Shown here one piece after another: positions 15,263 through 17,246 of a stretch of 17,246 nt of DNA; positions within the stretch are counted from its first letter, which is position 1, and the number at the start of each line of letters is the position of its first letter. The position numbers and the translations under genes are program-made. Source of the DNA: an uncultured Halomicronema sp. Its GTDB lineage: Bacteria > Cyanobacteriota > Cyanobacteriia > Phormidesmidales > Phormidesmidaceae. The notes below the pieces were generated by a model. That model was not told where the DNA came from. It saw only the letters and a list, made by a program, of their open reading frames with translations, and searched no databases. The DNA is taken from positions 1 through 17,246 of the forward strand of contig CALCPB010000177.1 of the NCBI GenBank assembly GCA_937897665.1, in the 5' to 3' direction.

Positions 15263-17098
15263 ATGATCTTAGTCAAGAAACCCCCTCTGATCGTCACTAT
15301 TGGGACAGCCTTAGTCTTGGTAAGTGCTGGCGTCTTGACTTACGTGGGGCTGCGCTGGCGCTTGACCCGCGCTCAAGGGTTGCCAGTGGGAGTCAGAGCC
15401 GTACCGCAAGCCGCTGTGGCCGCCGTCGCCCTCTCGACGGACACTGAGCAGTGGCAGCAGCTGCGACAGTTTGGCAACCCCGAAACGCAAGCGACCTTTG
15501 ATGAACAGCTGGCAGAATGGCGCGATCGCTGGCTCACGCAATACGACATTTCCTACGCGCAAGACATCGCCCCGTGGATCGATTCGGAAGTGACGATCGC
15601 CTGGGTGCCAGAGTCTGAATCGGTTACCGGCAACGAGTCAGGCACGGTGTCGTTGGGTGAGCAAGGACGCCTGCTGCTGGTGCCGATCGCCGACCCAGAG
15701 GCGGCGCAAATATCGGCCGAGAGCCTTCCTCTAGCAGCTGCGTCAGATGAGCCCACGGAATATCGCGGCGTCACACTCACTCCGCTGACGCCAACCTCAG
15801 GGGATGAAAACGAGGCCCTGCTGATTGGGCTACTTGGCACCCAATTGATCATGGTGGCGGAGGACGAAAATGTAGCTCAGCAGGCGATCGATGCCTACAA
15901 GGGGGGCAAAAATCTGGCTGATTTAGCCGGTTATCGCCGCTCGTTTGAGCATATTGGCGTTCCCCAGGCCTTTAGCAAGGTGTATTTGAATGTGCCAGCG
16001 GCGGCGCAACTGCTGGCCCAGTCGGCTCAACCCGCCCTGCCGGCGGCGCTGCTCAACAGCTTTCGAGATAGCCGAGGGCTAGCCGCGACGATGACCCTGC
16101 AGTCACAGGGCCTGCAAATAGCGAGCACGAGCTGGTTCGGCCCCGACAGTGACCGCGCCTATGTCGATACCAACGTACCGGCCCAACTGCCCGAGTATTT
16201 GCCCAATGACACCTTAGTGATGGCCTCTGGGGGCAACTTTCAGCAGTTTTGGCAAGACCTCAGCGATCGCCAAAACTGGGGTGCTCTGACGGCCCTTAAC
16301 CCCGATAATCTGGCGCTAGCGCTGCAGGGTAGCACTGGCTTGACTTTAGAAGATGACCTGCTGCCCTGGCTGGGGGGGGAGTTTGCCCTGGCTCTGATGC
16401 CGCCACCCAATGCCGACTCAGAGACTGAGGACACCTCGACTTTGCCGAATCCGAGTCTGGTAGTACTGGCGCAGGTCAGCGATCGCCCACCGGCTGAGCA
16501 AACCTTTGCACGACTTGATGAAGTGGTCGAAAATCGGTATCGGTTCACACTCACCGATGAGCCCGCTGAGGATGTGGAACGGGTGCGCTGGACATCGCCC
16601 TTTGAATCCACCATGCTGGCGCGGGGCTGGCTAGAGAGCAATATTGCCTTTTTAACGGTGGGGCCCGATACGGATGAGCTAATTGTGCCTCAACCTCGGC
16701 GATCGCTGGCCCGCTCTCCCCTATTTCAGCTCACGACTGGTGGTGCGCCCTATCCCAACAACGGCTACTTTTATGTCAATCTCGAAGCCCTGAGTCAGAC
16801 CGAAAACAACCTGTTCTTGCCTGATCTCTCGATTGAAAATCAAGGGTTTCTCAAGGCAATGCAGGCGATCGGGGGCACGGCAACGGTATTAGATGAACAA
16901 CGCCTGCGCTATGACCTGTATCTAGCGCTCAAGCGCGGCAATCGTCCGGGGCCGCTGCCCAGCAGTGCGTCGGAGCCGGAGGAGCCGGAAGCTGAGCCGT
17001 CGGAGTCGAGCCCTACAGAAGAGAGCCCACCGGAGGGTGAGCCGCCCGCTGGGGGCGATCCAGCAGCGCCTGAAGCTGAAGCCGAATCTACCGAGTAG
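15263..17098 (+). CDS. DUF3352 membrane-anchored protein
   Basis: A 611-residue protein with one N-terminal membrane anchor (residues ~8-30, after MILVKKPP) and a large domain presumably outside the cytoplasm. The opening LPVGVRAVPQAAVAAVALSTDTEQWQQLRQFGNPETQATFDEQLAEWRDRW, then DIAPWIDSEVTIAWVP, and later LPEYLPNDTLVMASGGNFQQFW and LEDDLLPWLGGEFALAL, is the pattern of cyanobacterial DUF3352 proteins; two halves each carry an 'L(L)PWLGGE/PWIDSE-V-A' block, suggesting an internal repeat. Function unknown to me. The last ~50 residues are a low-complexity tail of Glu, Pro, Ser and Ala (EPEEPEAEPSESS and so on), likely disordered. The ATG at 15263 puts a short charged segment before the anchor; no clear Shine-Dalgarno. 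After its stop, the last 148 bases of the window hold nothing I can identify. Confidence 0.9.
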   Translation: MILVKKPPLIVTIGTALVLVSAGVLTYVGLRWRLTRAQGLPVGVRAVPQAAVAAVALSTDTEQWQQLRQFGNPETQATFDEQLAEWRDRWLTQYDISYAQDIAPWIDSEVTIAWVPESESVTGNESGTVSLGEQGRLLLVPIADPEAAQISAESLPLAAASDEPTEYRGVTLTPLTPTSGDENEALLIGLLGTQLIMVAEDENVAQQAIDAYKGGKNLADLAGYRRSFEHIGVPQAFSKVYLNVPAAAQLLAQSAQPALPAALLNSFRDSRGLAATMTLQSQGLQIASTSWFGPDSDRAYVDTNVPAQLPEYLPNDTLVMASGGNFQQFWQDLSDRQNWGALTALNPDNLALALQGSTGLTLEDDLLPWLGGEFALALMPPPNADSETEDTSTLPNPSLVVLAQVSDRPPAEQTFARLDEVVENRYRFTLTDEPAEDVERVRWTSPFESTMLARGWLESNIAFLTVGPDTDELIVPQPRRSLARSPLFQLTTGGAPYPNNGYFYVNLEALSQTENNLFLPDLSIENQGFLKAMQAIGGTATVLDEQRLRYDLYLALKRGNRPGPLPSSASEPEEPEAEPSESSPTEESPPEGEPPAGGDPAAPEAEAESTE

Positions 17099-17246
17099 CC
17101 TAGAGAGTTGCGCATCAATAGTCGCCCGGATCGCAGTGATTTGGCAGTGTCAAACCCTGACCGAAATTGGCAGTCCTAGGGACATTATTTAAGTGCCAAT
17201 CTCCCTCTCGGCAGGGGTCAGGCTTGGGGACTCGGCACCGGATGGT

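Overview
The window is almost certainly a chromosomal piece of a filamentous or Leptolyngbya-like cyanobacterium. More than thirty copies of the HIP1 octamer GCGATCGC are spread over genes and spacers (roughly one per 500 bases), the P-II protein is of the cyanobacterial type (S49, Y51, C-terminal RTGEKN), and several genes belong to families I know mainly or often from cyanobacteria (DUF2949, DICT-type kinase with the HisKA context KTALPLL, DUF3352, two-repeat TerB-like MGLFDSVF protein). I see no insertion sequence, integrase, tRNA, rRNA or CRISPR array; this looks like stable core and lineage-specific chromosome, not an island.

Layout. Bases 172-2356: a DUF2949 mini-protein that overlaps tail-to-tail with an HAD phosphatase on the other strand, then a YgfZ-type folate-binding protein. 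Bases 2636-4054: a sensor histidine kinase whose ATP-binding half is intact but whose H-box histidine is a glutamine. Bases 4196-7496 (minus strand): FolC, GlnB (P-II) and an MDR-family quinone oxidoreductase/alcohol dehydrogenase, separated by spacers rich in inverted repeats. Bases 7497-8264: a long spacer with no convincing gene but an orphan intrinsic terminator, then an unrecognised 144-residue protein.

Bases 8820-12799 are the most interesting part: an RnfD/NqrB-like membrane protein followed closely by two tandem, clearly duplicated, secreted DUF2330 proteins, closed by a textbook intrinsic terminator. The membrane protein keeps the family's FNPA and FMVTDP signatures but I find no S-G/A-A-T-type FMN attachment motif, and there are no other Rnf subunits, so this looks like a stand-alone envelope system of unknown function, possibly redox or cofactor related. 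A DUF554 membrane protein begins only 15 bases beyond the terminator.

Bases 13734-17098: a TerB-like cytosolic protein, an SRPBCC (START-like) protein on the minus strand, a doubtful 72-residue ORF, and a large membrane-anchored DUF3352 protein with an acidic, proline-rich tail. Functionally only the folate pair (YgfZ, FolC) and the nitrogen sensor GlnB can be tied to named pathways; the rest are predictions from family resemblance made by eye without database searches.
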